Assembly (NCBI GenBank): GCA_002841495.1
Contig: PGZV01000014.1
Location: 62,973 to 126,972 of the forward strand
From: Firmicutes bacterium HGW-Firmicutes-2
GTDB lineage: Bacteria; Bacillota; Clostridia; Lachnospirales; Vallitaleaceae
Direction: 5' to 3'
Length of the DNA stretch: 64,000 nt
Each line of letters begins with the position of its first letter. Within the stretch, counting starts at the first letter, position 1. The translations under genes were made by a program, and so were the position numbers. The notes below the pieces were generated by a model. It did no database searches, had not been told where the DNA came from, and was given only the letters and a program-made list of their open reading frames with translations. Below are positions 8,805-17,435 of this stretch, piece after piece.

Positions 8805-10274
8805 ATGAATTACAATTTAAATAGAGCAATCAAAGCGAATATTGCATTTATATGGTTTTTTGCTTTCTTTCTAAGCTTAACAGCCTATATAAATGGCGGT
8901 TTTTCTTACGGATTGAAAGCATTAATTGCTACATCAGTAACAGCTATGCTCGTAACTTTAATTTATTGGATACCTATGTCAATTGTTATAAAAAGTGAGT
9001 TGGTGATTTTTTTACCATTTTTTGCTTCCATTGGTTTATCAGTTGTTAATGGTGGCGTTGCACGCATGTTTAACATCTATATGTTGGCACTTGTCATGCA
9101 AGGCTTGTATTTTAATTATAAGCGCATGGTTACTGTAGGTGCAGCAATAATGGGGATTTTAGTTATTCTTTATATAATCAATCCCAATCTACTCATTGAT
9201 CCTGGTATGGGAATAGGGGATTTCATTCCTAGAATAGGAGCGATTATTAGTGCCTACTTTGTACTTGTTTTATTGAGTAAATGGGGGCAAGAAATGGTGA
9301 AGAACGCAGAAATAGAAGCAGAAAAAAGTCTAAATGCTTTCGAAGCTTTAAACAACATTTTCAATGAAGTTAAGAGTTCTTCGTTACAATTAAAAGAATC
9401 TACCGAGAGTAGCACGAAAAAAATGAAAGACAATAGAGATGGAAATAGCGTCATTAATACCGCTATACAAGAACTTGCACAAAGTGTTGACGAGGCTGCG
9501 TCAACCGTTTCGGAAATTAACACCAGTGTTAGTGTTTCAGGTCAAAATGTGGAAAAAACATATCAAATCATGTCTCAAGTGGATTCTCTATTTAACAATC
9601 TTGAAACGGCTTTTTCCGAGAGTTCACAATCAATAGATATTATGTCAGGTGCAATTTCTAAGATGGATGAAACGATGACAGAAAGCTTTTCGACGATTAA
9701 AGATTTGTCCAATCGGATGCTAGATATTCAGCTTCATCTCGATGGTATTGTAACGATTGCAGATCAGACCAATCTTTTGGCCTTAAACGCTTCAATAGAA
9801 GCTGCAAGGGCTGGTGAACATGGTCGTGGTTTTTCTGTTGTTGCTGATGAAATTAGAAAGCTGTCTATTGAGAGTAGAACATTTGCAGACGATATTCGAG
9901 TGATAACATCACAATTAATGGAAGCGACTCAATCAGCAATGAATAAAGCGGAAATAGGTCAAGTGGCGACTTCAGAAGGCGTTGAAGCCATGAATCGACT
10001 AAATGATCATTTTTCTATTGTTAATCGTGATTTCAAACATGCAGGAGACAATTTAGATGATGAATCAAAGTATATTAAGAAAATCCATAGCGAATTTTCT
10101 AAAATCGAGGATGCGATTTCGAGCATTGCAGCAATTCTCGAAGAAAATGCTGCACATTTTCAAGAAATTGCATCAAGAGTCGGCGTCCAATCTGAGATAA
10201 CAAATGCAGTAACAGAAGAAATTGCTAGTGTTGCTCATATTGGCAAACAACTATATGAGAGGGTAAGTCGGTAA
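8805..10274 (+). CDS. Methyl-accepting chemotaxis protein with polytopic N-terminus
   Basis: A ~490-residue chemoreceptor. The ATG at 8805 is chosen because TAGGAGG ends 7 bases before it. The first ~165 residues contain about six hydrophobic helices with short loops and no extracellular sensor domain. A coiled-coil region and the MCP signalling domain follow. The hairpin tip that contacts CheA/CheW is clear: [19 protein letters not shown] then [14 protein letters not shown] near residues 318-352. A ligand would have to bind within the membrane region or to a partner protein. No HAMP domain is evident. The next gene starts one base after its stop. Confidence 0.9.
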   Translation: MNYNLNRAIKANIAFIWFFAFFLSLTAYINGGFSYGLKALIATSVTAMLVTLIYWIPMSIVIKSELVIFLPFFASIGLSVVNGGVARMFNIYMLALVMQGLYFNYKRMVTVGAAIMGILVILYIINPNLLIDPGMGIGDFIPRIGAIISAYFVLVLLSKWGQEMVKNAEIEAEKSLNAFEALNNIFNEVKSSSLQLKESTESSTKKMKDNRDGNSVINTAIQELAQSVDEAASTVSEINTSVSVSGQNVEKTYQIMSQVDSLFNNLETAFSESSQSIDIMSGAISKMDETMTESFSTIKDLSNRMLDIQLHLDGIVTIADQTNLLALNASIEAARAGEHGRGFSVVADEIRKLSIESRTFADDIRVITSQLMEATQSAMNKAEIGQVATSEGVEAMNRLNDHFSIVNRDFKHAGDNLDDESKYIKKIHSEFSKIEDAISSIAAILEENAAHFQEIASRVGVQSEITNAVTEEIASVAHIGKQLYERVSR

Positions 10275-10275
10275 G

Positions 10276-10830
10276 ATGGATATTTTATTACAACAAGGTA
10301 CAGTATTAGATTTGGAAATGATATTACCTAGTTACGTCGATTTATTTCCGGAACAAGAACGGAAAACGACTTCAGTGTTGAAAAAACTTTTAGGTACAAG
10401 AGATTACATTTTATATAAAATAGTTAATGAACAAAACAGCGCTTATATGGGCTTTATCTTATTACTCCAGCTAGAGGATTTAAGTGCGATTTGGCTTGAT
10501 TTTATTGGTATTGACAAGATGTATCAAGGTTATGGCATAGGTTCGAAAGTTTTGGATCTTTTGAAAAAAAAGTATTCTAAGGTATATAAGGGCATGTATT
10601 TTGAAGTGGAATGTTTAGATGAGAATCCTGATACAGCCCGTCGCATCAAATTCTATGAAAAGTCTGGTGCTAAAAATTTAAAGGTTGACTATACTTTGCC
10701 GACACAACAAGGAGATTTACCCATGTTGTTGTATTATCAACCCCTTTCTAGTGAAAAACTACCGTTTCAAAAAGAAGTCGATGAAGTTATTAGAGAAGCC
10801 CATCAATTCATACATTTTGATTTATTGTAA
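10276..10830 (+). CDS. GNAT-family N-acetyltransferase
   Basis: A 184-residue protein with a GNAT fold. The acetyl-CoA pyrophosphate loop is MYQGYGIGSKVLDLL near residues 77-91 (Q-x-x-G-x-G type). It is preceded by the beta-strand IWLDFIGID and followed by EVECLDENPDTARRIKFYEKSGA, a standard motif B with the family's FYEKxGF-like element. The acceptor substrate is not predictable. It starts one base after the chemoreceptor stop, so the two are almost certainly co-translated, an unusual pairing. Confidence 0.85.
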   Translation: MDILLQQGTVLDLEMILPSYVDLFPEQERKTTSVLKKLLGTRDYILYKIVNEQNSAYMGFILLLQLEDLSAIWLDFIGIDKMYQGYGIGSKVLDLLKKKYSKVYKGMYFEVECLDENPDTARRIKFYEKSGAKNLKVDYTLPTQQGDLPMLLYYQPLSSEKLPFQKEVDEVIREAHQFIHFDLL

Positions 10831-10905
10831 AGTTAAAGTGTCAAAACATTATAGTTAAAATAGAGAATCATAGTTTTGGATTTTTACTATTATATGAAAA
10901 TCTTA

Positions 10906-11601
10906 TTACTCCTCAACGAATCTATAGCCAATACCAATTTCCGTCAATATAAAACGGGGGGATGATGTATCACTTTCAATTTTGCGCCTTAGATTCGCCA
11001 TATAGACACGAATGGATGTTGTATCACTCGTTTCACTATAGCCCCATATTTTTCTTAGAATATAGTTATGGGTTAAAACTTTGCCTTTGTTTTCGACAAG
11101 CAACAATAAGAGTCGGTACTCAATAGGCGTAAGATGCACTTCTTCATCATGAATAAGAACCAATCGTTTCTCATAATTAATGGTTAGATAGTCTAAAGTA
11201 AAGATTTCTGTATTTTCTGAAGAGGAATCTTTTTTTGTTTTTCTCTGAGCAACCCTTATCCTAGCCATGAGTTCACCCATGTGAAAAGGTTTTGTGACAT
11301 AGTCATTGGCTCCATAATCTAAAGCTGTTATTTTCTCGCTTTCCTGACCTCTAGCAGATACGACAATAATGGGTACTTCAGAGGACAATCTTATGGCTTG
11401 AATGATTTCAAGACCGTCGATATCCGGAAGACCTAGATCGAGTATGATGAGATTAGGAGGATTAAGGTTAAATAAAGACAGACCAATCAAACCGGTATTT
11501 GCTGTTTCAAAGTGATAGCCACTAGCCTTTAATGACAGTGATAAAAAGTTCAGGATATATTTGTCGTCTTCAATAATGAGTATTTTAAAATCTTGATCCA
11601 T
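10906..11601 (-). CDS. OmpR/KdpE-family response regulator
   Basis: A 231-residue regulator. The receiver domain has the acidic pocket EDD (11-13), phospho-acceptor Asp55 in LIILDLGLPD, and a conserved Lys in VTKPF. The winged-helix DNA-binding domain includes LTPIEYRLLLLLVENKGKVL and RVYMANLRRKIE. It resembles KdpE. Its ATG overlaps the TAA of the sensor kinase by one base, so the pair is translationally coupled. Being last in the potassium-uptake operon, it probably regulates that operon (inference). Confidence 0.92.
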   Translation of the reverse strand: MDQDFKILIIEDDKYILNFLSLSLKASGYHFETANTGLIGLSLFNLNPPNLIILDLGLPDIDGLEIIQAIRLSSEVPIIVVSARGQESEKITALDYGANDYVTKPFHMGELMARIRVAQRKTKKDSSSENTEIFTLDYLTINYEKRLVLIHDEEVHLTPIEYRLLLLLVENKGKVLTHNYILRKIWGYSETSDTTSIRVYMANLRRKIESDTSSPRFILTEIGIGYRFVEE

Positions 11602-13010
11602 TAGACTTCCTCCGTAAGTGGAATTGTAAATTCGAATAATGCACCACCTTCAGGTGCTTGACCGGATGATATGGAACCACCATGGGCTTCGACAATAGAT
11701 TTACATATGGCTAGACCCAATCCCATATCTTTTTTACCATCCACAGTTTTACTGGAAAGGGTCACAAAACTTTCAAATAAATCATCCTGAATACTGGGAT
11801 CGATACCTTTTCCGTCATCAGCAACTTGAAAGATTACAAATCCCTTTATCGTATACACTCTTAAAAAAATACGACTGTAATCAAGTGTATGTTTGATAGC
11901 ATTGTCCAGTAAGTTAATAAGAACTTGTACAATAAGCTTACCATCTATCAATAAAGTCGTAACGGTATCAGGCAAAGAAACAGTAATTTTCTTATTTTTA
12001 GATAGATGTCTAACATGCTTGATTGCTTCAGAAATAACATCATCAACAACTTCATATTTTTTTTCTATAAGCAGCTTACCTTCGCCGATTCTGGTCATAT
12101 TCAAAATGTTCTCAACAAGGTTGTTGAGCCATAACGCTTCTTCATTAATATCTGTTACCAATTCTTCAATACTTGTTTTATCAAGAACGGATAGATTGTC
12201 AATGACAACCCGACTTGCACCAATAATCCCTGTGAGAGGGGTCCTTAAGTCATGAGAAATGGCTCTGAGTAAGCTTGTACGCAGTTCTTCTTTTTCCATG
12301 GCGATACATATTTTCTGTCTTTCATCATAAACAAATTCCCGGTCGAGTGATAGACCAACTTGTGCAGCAACTGTCTTTATTAAAAGCTCGTTTTCTAAAG
12401 AAAGTTTATAGTCAGGATAGTAAATACAGATAACACCTAATTGTTTGGTTAATCCAATGATAGGCACTTCCATGAATATTATATTATTCTTATTTTGGAT
12501 TTGGTCTTCGTCTTTAAACACTTCAGTGCGTTCGGATAAAACAATGTAATTATTAAAACCGGTATTGTCATAAATTGTCTTGATACCCTGTAATAGTATA
12601 TTTTTTTTCCCTGTAATATTTAGAAAATTCTCTGTTACTTTGTAGAGTAACCTTGCTGTATGTTCATTTTGTTTTGAAATCAGCAATTGCTTTTGAAACA
12701 TTTTAGTCATGGTTCCGGATAAGATTGAAGCAATCAGGAATGAAAACATTAAAATAACATCACTTGTATTATACGTGGTCAAAGTATGTACAGGATCCGT
12801 GAAAAAATAATTAAAAGTTAGGACGCTCATAATGGAGGCGAGAACACCATAAAGATAACCGCGTGTTGTCACCGTCACCAGAAGTACACCTAACAAAAAA
12901 AGCATAATAATGCTCTCTTTGCCAATGCCAAGTTTACCGAAGAAAATAGAAATGATTGTGAAAAAAGCTATAATAAATAGCAACTTGATTATGTGAATGA
13001 TGTGTAACAT
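11601..13010 (-). CDS. KdpD-like sensor histidine kinase lacking the N-terminal KdpD domain
   Basis: A 469-residue kinase. Four closely packed membrane helices (residues ~8-105) match the DUF4118 region of KdpD. A GAF-like region (~120-235), a HisKA dimerisation domain with phospho-acceptor His in AISHDLRTPLTG (~residue 253), and an HATPase domain (NLLDNAIKH, ADDGKGID, GLGLAICKSIVEAHGG) follow. The ~390-residue cytosolic KdpD/USP portion of classical KdpD is missing, so signal input must come through the membrane or GAF parts. The ribosome site (GAGGTG) is farther upstream than usual. It sits in the Ktr operon rather than beside kdpFABC. Confidence 0.9.
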   Translation of the reverse strand: MLHIIHIIKLLFIIAFFTIISIFFGKLGIGKESIIMLFLLGVLLVTVTTRGYLYGVLASIMSVLTFNYFFTDPVHTLTTYNTSDVILMFSFLIASILSGTMTKMFQKQLLISKQNEHTARLLYKVTENFLNITGKKNILLQGIKTIYDNTGFNNYIVLSERTEVFKDEDQIQNKNNIIFMEVPIIGLTKQLGVICIYYPDYKLSLENELLIKTVAAQVGLSLDREFVYDERQKICIAMEKEELRTSLLRAISHDLRTPLTGIIGASRVVIDNLSVLDKTSIEELVTDINEEALWLNNLVENILNMTRIGEGKLLIEKKYEVVDDVISEAIKHVRHLSKNKKITVSLPDTVTTLLIDGKLIVQVLINLLDNAIKHTLDYSRIFLRVYTIKGFVIFQVADDGKGIDPSIQDDLFESFVTLSSKTVDGKKDMGLGLAICKSIVEAHGGSISSGQAPEGGALFEFTIPLTEEV

Positions 13011-13063
13011 TTGATTTTTATTGATAAAATCACCTCTAAAGTATTATAACATGAAACCAATCA

Positions 13064-13720
13064 TTAGAACTTCTTAAAAAGTTTTTCTAGATCATTTTTT
13101 TCACCAGCTATGATAAGATGTTCCTCAGCTTTAAAAATATGTTTAGCACCAGGTAATGGAGAAATATGTTCTCCTTTTTTTGTAGCTAAAATTGTAATCT
13201 TATAGCTGTTACGTATACCGACTTGATTAATTGTTCGTCCAACCCAACTCTCTAGTGTGGGAATTTCAACGATGGAGTAGTCTGGCGTCAACTCAATATA
13301 ATCAAAGACCAGATGGGCACTTGTACGAATGGCTGTCTTTATTGCACTTTCTTTTTCAGGATAGACAACTTCATCGGCACCATTTCGCAATAAAAACTTT
13401 TCATGTAGTTCACGATTGGCCTTTGAAATAACATAATGTGCACCAAGTTCTTTAAGTTGATAGGTGATTTCAATTGCAGATTGAAAATTTGAACCGATAC
13501 ATACAAAGCAAATATCGAAGTTGGTGATGCCGAGGCTCTTTAATACATCAAGGTTGGTACAATCACCAATCTGAGCACTTGCTACGAAAGGTAATAAGTC
13601 GCTGACTCTTGATTCTGACTGGTCTACAATCATGACTTCATTGCCCAGTTCTGATAGTTTTTTTGCCATATGACGGCCGAATCGACCGATTCCAATAATT
13701 AACACAGATTTTCTTTTCAT
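13064..13720 (-). CDS. ktrA: KtrA/TrkA-type potassium channel regulatory subunit
   Basis: A 218-residue cytoplasmic gating protein. The RCK_N Rossmann domain begins with VLIIGIGRFGRHMAKKLSEL and ends a nucleotide-binding beta-strand with VDQ. The TrkA_C domain (SIVEIPTLESWVGRTINQV to the end) follows from about residue 140. Its length equals that of Bacillus KtrA (~220). In the family an octameric ring of this protein gates the KtrB pore using ATP/ADP (or NAD) and c-di-AMP. It lies 30 bases after the pore gene, with GAGAGGA upstream of its ATG. Confidence 0.92.
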   Translation of the reverse strand: MKRKSVLIIGIGRFGRHMAKKLSELGNEVMIVDQSESRVSDLLPFVASAQIGDCTNLDVLKSLGITNFDICFVCIGSNFQSAIEITYQLKELGAHYVISKANRELHEKFLLRNGADEVVYPEKESAIKTAIRTSAHLVFDYIELTPDYSIVEIPTLESWVGRTINQVGIRNSYKITILATKKGEHISPLPGAKHIFKAEEHLIIAGEKNDLEKLFKKF

Positions 13721-13750
13721 ACTTATATGTTCCTCTCTATTATGATTATA

Positions 13751-15097
13751 CTAACCTACGATTACCTTTTCAGATGGGTTTCTAACAGGTATTTTAGTTT
13801 TATTAGTGGCAATACTCATGACAACAATCAAACTACCTATTCTACCGGAATACATGAGTATTATAATGACCATTTTTGATAGATCAGTAAGTTGTCGCGT
13901 TATACCGGTTGACATTCCGACGGTTCCAAGAGCAGATAAGACTTCAAAAGTCACATCAACCAAATTAAGTTCAGGTTGGAAGATTGTGATTACTAAAATC
14001 GCTACAAAAGCACCCAGAAGATAATTGGTGAGAATCGTATATGTTTTTTTTAAGGTAGTCGTATTAATTCTTCGGCCAAATAAGTTAATGTCCGATACAT
14101 GTTTACCTGAAGCAATAATGGTTAACAAAGCTATGGCGAACGTGGTGGTTTTTATACCACCAGCGGTAGAACCAGGACTTCCTCCTATTAACATCAATAT
14201 CATGGTGAGCAGTTTTGAGCTTTCAGTTAAAGCCATAGTATCAATGGTATTAAAACCGGCTGTCCTTGGAGTGACGGCTGAAAACACTGAGGCCAATAGG
14301 GCATCAAATGTTTTCATATTAGACAGCAGATTATTTTTTTCCAGTAGGAAAAAGAGCAGTGTAGAGACAACGATTAGTGAAAAGGTCGTCACTAGAACGA
14401 TTTTTGTATGGAGTTTATAATGCTTAAAATGATATTTTGAACGGATCAAATCGTCCCATACGACAAATCCCATGCCGCCAATAACAACAAGTGATACGAT
14501 CACAATATTAACGAGTCTGTCTTGACTATAGTTAGTGAGTGAACTGAATGCTTCATGTCTACCCATTAGATCAAAACCGGCGTTACAAAAAGCTGAAACG
14601 GCATGAAATATACCGTTGTATATACCGGAATAAAAACCAAATTCAGGAATAAATCTAATGGACAATAGGAGTGCACCTATGCCTTCTAAGAGAAAGGTCC
14701 CAATGAGAATACGTTTTGTTAGTCGAACGATACCTCCAATATGCATACCACTAATAGACTCTTTTAATAGGCCACGCTCTCGTATACCGATTTTCTTATT
14801 AAGAATCAAAAGAAACAGTGTGGTTACAATCATAAAGCCAAGGCCACCAATTTGAATCATGATGAGTAAAATAGTCTGACCAAAAAGTGAATAATGGGTA
14901 TAGGTATCAAAGACAACAAGTCCGGTTATACACGTTGCTGAAGTGGCAGTAAAAAGTGCATCTATAAAAGGTGTATACGTACCACTTTTTGAAGAAATGG
15001 GTAGAGAAAGTAAAAATGCACCTATAAAAATAATCGCCAAAAAGCTTAAAGCACTTAACTTAGAATATGTCAGATTGAATTTTTTTATTATGGACAT
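13751..15097 (-). CDS. ktrB: KtrB/TrkH-type potassium transporter pore
   Basis: A ~448-residue membrane protein of the SKT superfamily with four M1-P-M2 repeats. Pore-loop fragments are visible as TATSATCITGL, AVSAFCNAGFDL, SAVTPRTAGFNT and SALGTVGMSTGIT, with the single glycines typical of Ktr filters. The gating loop region GGSPGSTAGGIKTTT follows the third repeat. The ATG at 15097 is preferred (AGGAG ten bases upstream); a TTG at 15103 is the alternative. Its start overlaps the preceding gene by about 38 bases. It forms a K+ (probably Na+-dependent) uptake system with the next gene. Confidence 0.93.
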   Translation of the reverse strand: MSIIKKFNLTYSKLSALSFLAIIFIGAFLLSLPISSKSGTYTPFIDALFTATSATCITGLVVFDTYTHYSLFGQTILLIMIQIGGLGFMIVTTLFLLILNKKIGIRERGLLKESISGMHIGGIVRLTKRILIGTFLLEGIGALLLSIRFIPEFGFYSGIYNGIFHAVSAFCNAGFDLMGRHEAFSSLTNYSQDRLVNIVIVSLVVIGGMGFVVWDDLIRSKYHFKHYKLHTKIVLVTTFSLIVVSTLLFFLLEKNNLLSNMKTFDALLASVFSAVTPRTAGFNTIDTMALTESSKLLTMILMLIGGSPGSTAGGIKTTTFAIALLTIIASGKHVSDINLFGRRINTTTLKKTYTILTNYLLGAFVAILVITIFQPELNLVDVTFEVLSALGTVGMSTGITRQLTDLSKMVIIILMYSGRIGSLIVVMSIATNKTKIPVRNPSEKVIVG

Positions 15098-15569
15098 GAT
15101 CAACTAACTCCTTTATTGATTCATATAGATATGGAAAGTCATTGTCTCTAAAGAGTATTTTGTAGAAATTATATTCTTTATAGATTTTCAGATGATCAGA
15201 TAGATTACATAAAACAATTATTGTGGATAGATTGTATATTTTAGAAGCGATTGACCCTACCATAAGGTTGTTTGAATCTTTGTTGGAAAGCACCAATAAG
15301 GTAGATTCGGAATAATTAGGCTGAAATTCACTTACATCGGTTATTGTTTCATAAGGGTAGTGTTTCATAACACAGTATTTTTTTGTCATATCGGCTATTT
15401 CATTATCCCCATAAATCAATATAATATCAGACGCAATAGACGTATTTGGCTCAGTATCTTTATCATCACTAACAAAAGAATGACCAGCTAAATACTTATC
15501 TAGACGATGCATCATATAATAACCAATCACTAAAAAAATAATCATAAAAACGAACATTACTACAGTCAT
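15060..15569 (-). CDS. Membrane-anchored Rossmann-like protein of the Ktr operon, unrecognised
   Basis: A 169-residue protein, first gene of the potassium operon. One membrane helix (residues ~3-21) is followed by a polar linker. Then comes a soluble domain with alternating hydrophobic strands and helices (SDIILIYGDNEIAD, ESTLLVLSNKDSNNLM, STIIVLCNLSDHLKI), which looks like a degenerate TrkA-N/Rossmann fold without a clear glycine-rich loop. It overlaps the pore gene by ~38 bases. The context suggests an accessory or sensing subunit of the K+ channel, but that is inference. GAAAGGGGTG precedes the start on the - strand. Confidence 0.6.
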   Translation of the reverse strand: MTVVMFVFMIIFLVIGYYMMHRLDKYLAGHSFVSDDKDTEPNTSIASDIILIYGDNEIADMTKKYCVMKHYPYETITDVSEFQPNYSESTLLVLSNKDSNNLMVGSIASKIYNLSTIIVLCNLSDHLKIYKEYNFYKILFRDNDFPYLYESIKELVDHVHNKKIQSDIF

Positions 15570-15632
15570 AGTTGCACCCCTTTCTATAGTATTCTATTAC
15601 GAAAACCATTAAGTTTGTGCTAATATTTATGA

Positions 15633-15666
15633 TTGTGCGTTAATTTTCTGTTAAAATAACGCACAA
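15633..15666. promoter_or_regulatory. Perfect 10-bp inverted repeat, candidate operator
   Basis: TTGTGCGTTA (15633-15642) and TAACGCACAA (15657-15666) are separated by 14 AT-rich bases, and pairing continues partly inside. No T-run follows on either strand, so this is more likely a protein-binding site than a terminator. It lies midway between the divergent potassium operon and the siroheme-reductase cassette. A perfect TATAAT at 15712-15717 downstream may be the -10 of the rightward promoter, though no good -35 is seen. Confidence 0.5.
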
Positions 15667-15758
15667 CTATAAGAGGTAACATAGGATACCGAATTATTGT
15701 CTTTTTATGGCTATAATAAGTGCATAAGTTAAAGTGAAATTATAGAAAGGAGCCACAC

Positions 15759-16439
15759 ATGTCAAACCCTCAATATGCAAATCTTCAAAAAGTAAGGAAT
15801 GAAAAAAGAACCTATTCCATTACGCCAAGGATACCAGGTGGTTTTATCACACCGGATACCATGATACGCCTTGCGGAAGTGGCAAGAAAATATAAAGCAA
15901 CACTTAAAATTACATCAGGACAAAGGGTGATGATCATTGGTCTTAAAGCAGAAGATGTGGATGCTGCTTGGGCGGAACTTGGGATGGAACCGGGTGTATT
16001 ATCACCTTATTCTGTAAAAAATGTTGAGATGTGTCCAGCCTCATTTTGTAAAAGAGCGAAACAAAATTCGATGAAAGTCAGTATGACTCTTGAAAAGCGT
16101 TATTACGGAAAAGCGGCCCCTAATAGAGTCAAAATAGCTGTAGCCGGTTGTCGTAATGCTTGTACAAGTGCCAATGCCAAAGATATAGCCGTTTTGGCGG
16201 ATGTAGAAGGCTATATTGTCCGTGTCGGTGGTAGTGCAGGCTTTTATCCTAGACTACCTGATGAGATTGCATGCAATCTTACTGAAGATGAAGTTTTTAT
16301 TATGGTAGATGCCGTATTTGACACCTATTGTGAGATGGCAGATACCGGTGAAAAGCTGGGTATTATGATTGACAGAGTTGGTTTTGATGAATATAAAAAA
16401 GTGGTATTAGCCACATATGAGAAAAGGAAGGAAGCATAA
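15759..16439 (+). CDS. Small siroheme-[4Fe-4S] nitrite/sulfite reductase-like protein
   Basis: A 226-residue single-repeat reductase. Residues ~20-75 form the ferredoxin-like half (PRIPGGFITPDTMIRLAEVA, KITSGQRVMI). The cofactor half carries C92-x4-C97 and C131-x3-C135 (MCPASFC, GCRNAC), the cysteine pattern that holds a [4Fe-4S] cluster bridged to siroheme. Full-size assimilatory enzymes have two such repeats (~500-600 residues), so this is a minimal form like the small sulfite reductases of strict anaerobes. GAAAGGAG precedes the ATG. Substrate (sulfite, nitrite or other) cannot be settled. It is followed immediately by an unknown protein and a DUF1858 protein. Confidence 0.85.
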   Translation: MSNPQYANLQKVRNEKRTYSITPRIPGGFITPDTMIRLAEVARKYKATLKITSGQRVMIIGLKAEDVDAAWAELGMEPGVLSPYSVKNVEMCPASFCKRAKQNSMKVSMTLEKRYYGKAAPNRVKIAVAGCRNACTSANAKDIAVLADVEGYIVRVGGSAGFYPRLPDEIACNLTEDEVFIMVDAVFDTYCEMADTGEKLGIMIDRVGFDEYKKVVLATYEKRKEA

Positions 16440-16440
16440 T

Positions 16441-17070
16441 ATGAGTTTATTTTTAGCACCTGTACACACATGGTTATTTAACAAAATTAGATTATTTGAG
16501 GAGATTGAGCAAGATATCATTGAGCAGTTCCCGATGATATTAACGGAAGACTACTTAACGACAATCTATGATGATTTTGGTTATCCTTTAGGGGATGAGC
16601 CAATAGAGACCTTAATTGATACCAGTAACATTCATGGTTGGCTACAAACCAGCATCAACAGAGCTGAAAAAAGACAAGCAACGATCATCAAGTTTCTTAA
16701 TGAACAAGTTAAGGAAGCTATAGATACTGTTTGTGCAGTCTATTATAAAATGGGCAAAGAGAAGGCAGCTGAACAAGAGGAAGCGTTCACAGAAGCAAAT
16801 CAGATTTTTACTAAACTGAATGACTACTTACTAGAAGGCATGCCTTGTGATCGGGTTAATGTTGTTATTGAGCAGGATGACAACCAAGTTATATGGTTGA
16901 CCAGTACCTGTGTCCATCAAGACAATTGGTCTTCTGTAGGTATGGATGTTGTTTATTATTATGATTTTAGAGCAGCTTTTATTAAAGGTTTTGTTGAAGG
17001 AAGCGAAAAATCCTTCAAGTACCATTACGAGAAAGAACCGGAGCAAAAGCATACAATCGTAAAAGTATAA
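16441..17070 (+). CDS. Unrecognised protein in the mini-siroheme-reductase cassette
   Basis: A ~209-residue soluble protein that I do not recognise. The ATG at 16441 is one base after the reductase stop and follows a GGAAGGA ribosome site. It is acidic, with no signal peptide or membrane helix. A helical middle (residues ~60-125, including INRAEKRQATIIKFLNEQV) leads to a C-terminal part with VNVVIEQDDNQVIWLTSTCV and MDVVYYYDFRAAFIKGF. Cysteines occur singly (CAV, MPC, STC), not as a cluster motif. Its position between a siroheme reductase and a DUF1858 protein suggests an accessory role in the same redox process. Confidence 0.6.
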   Translation: MSLFLAPVHTWLFNKIRLFEEIEQDIIEQFPMILTEDYLTTIYDDFGYPLGDEPIETLIDTSNIHGWLQTSINRAEKRQATIIKFLNEQVKEAIDTVCAVYYKMGKEKAAEQEEAFTEANQIFTKLNDYLLEGMPCDRVNVVIEQDDNQVIWLTSTCVHQDNWSSVGMDVVYYYDFRAAFIKGFVEGSEKSFKYHYEKEPEQKHTIVKV

Positions 17071-17126
17071 CACGGAATTATATGTAATTAAGGTACAATC
17101 ACAATACGAATATAAAGGAGAACGAT

Positions 17127-17312
17127 ATGAACATTACAAAAGACATGTTAATCAGCGAAATATTAAGTACGAAAAAAGAGGCAGCAGGTATTCTAATATC
17201 AAATGGTATGGGATGCCTTGGATGTCCCTCTTCTCAAATGGAATCCCTAAGTCAAGCGGCGGAAATTCATGGTCTTAATATAGAAGATCTCATTGAACAA
17301 CTTAATCAGTAG
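17127..17312 (+). CDS. DUF1858 redox-disulfide protein
   Basis: A 61-residue protein matching DUF1858, the hybrid-cluster-protein-associated redox disulfide domain. It contains MGCLGCPSSQMESLSQAAE (CxxC at residues ~32-35) and a HGLNIEDLIEQLN helix. The CxxC pair probably undergoes thiol/disulfide or persulfide chemistry with a partner reductase. TAAAGGAG precedes the ATG. A clear terminator follows, making the reductase, the unknown protein and this one a compact cassette. Confidence 0.9.
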   Translation: MNITKDMLISEILSTKKEAAGILISNGMGCLGCPSSQMESLSQAAEIHGLNIEDLIEQLNQ

Positions 17313-17318
17313 AATTGG

Positions 17319-17370
17319 AAAAAAGCACTAGGCCATTATTACATCATTATTAATGGCTGACTGCTTTTTT
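17319..17370 (+). terminator. Rho-independent terminator of the cassette
   Basis: A two-part stem: AAAAAAGCA pairs with TGCTTTTTT, then an internal loop, then GCCATTA (17332-17338) pairs with TAATGGC (17351-17357). It ends in a T-run and can work on both strands. Confidence 0.85.
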
Positions 17371-17435
17371 CTAAAGGATTAAATCAGTGGAACATTTATT
17401 AAATATATGATAACTTTAGAGAGAAAGGTAATCTT

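Noticed and set aside
11601..13010. Full KdpDE-kdpFABC potassium ATPase locus
   Set aside because: No kdpF, A, B or C genes. The two-component pair belongs to a Ktr operon.
15759..16439. Truncated or broken NirB/CysI gene
   Set aside because: The frame is intact with a good ribosome site and all four cofactor cysteines. It is tightly coupled to the next gene, so a genuine small reductase is more likely.
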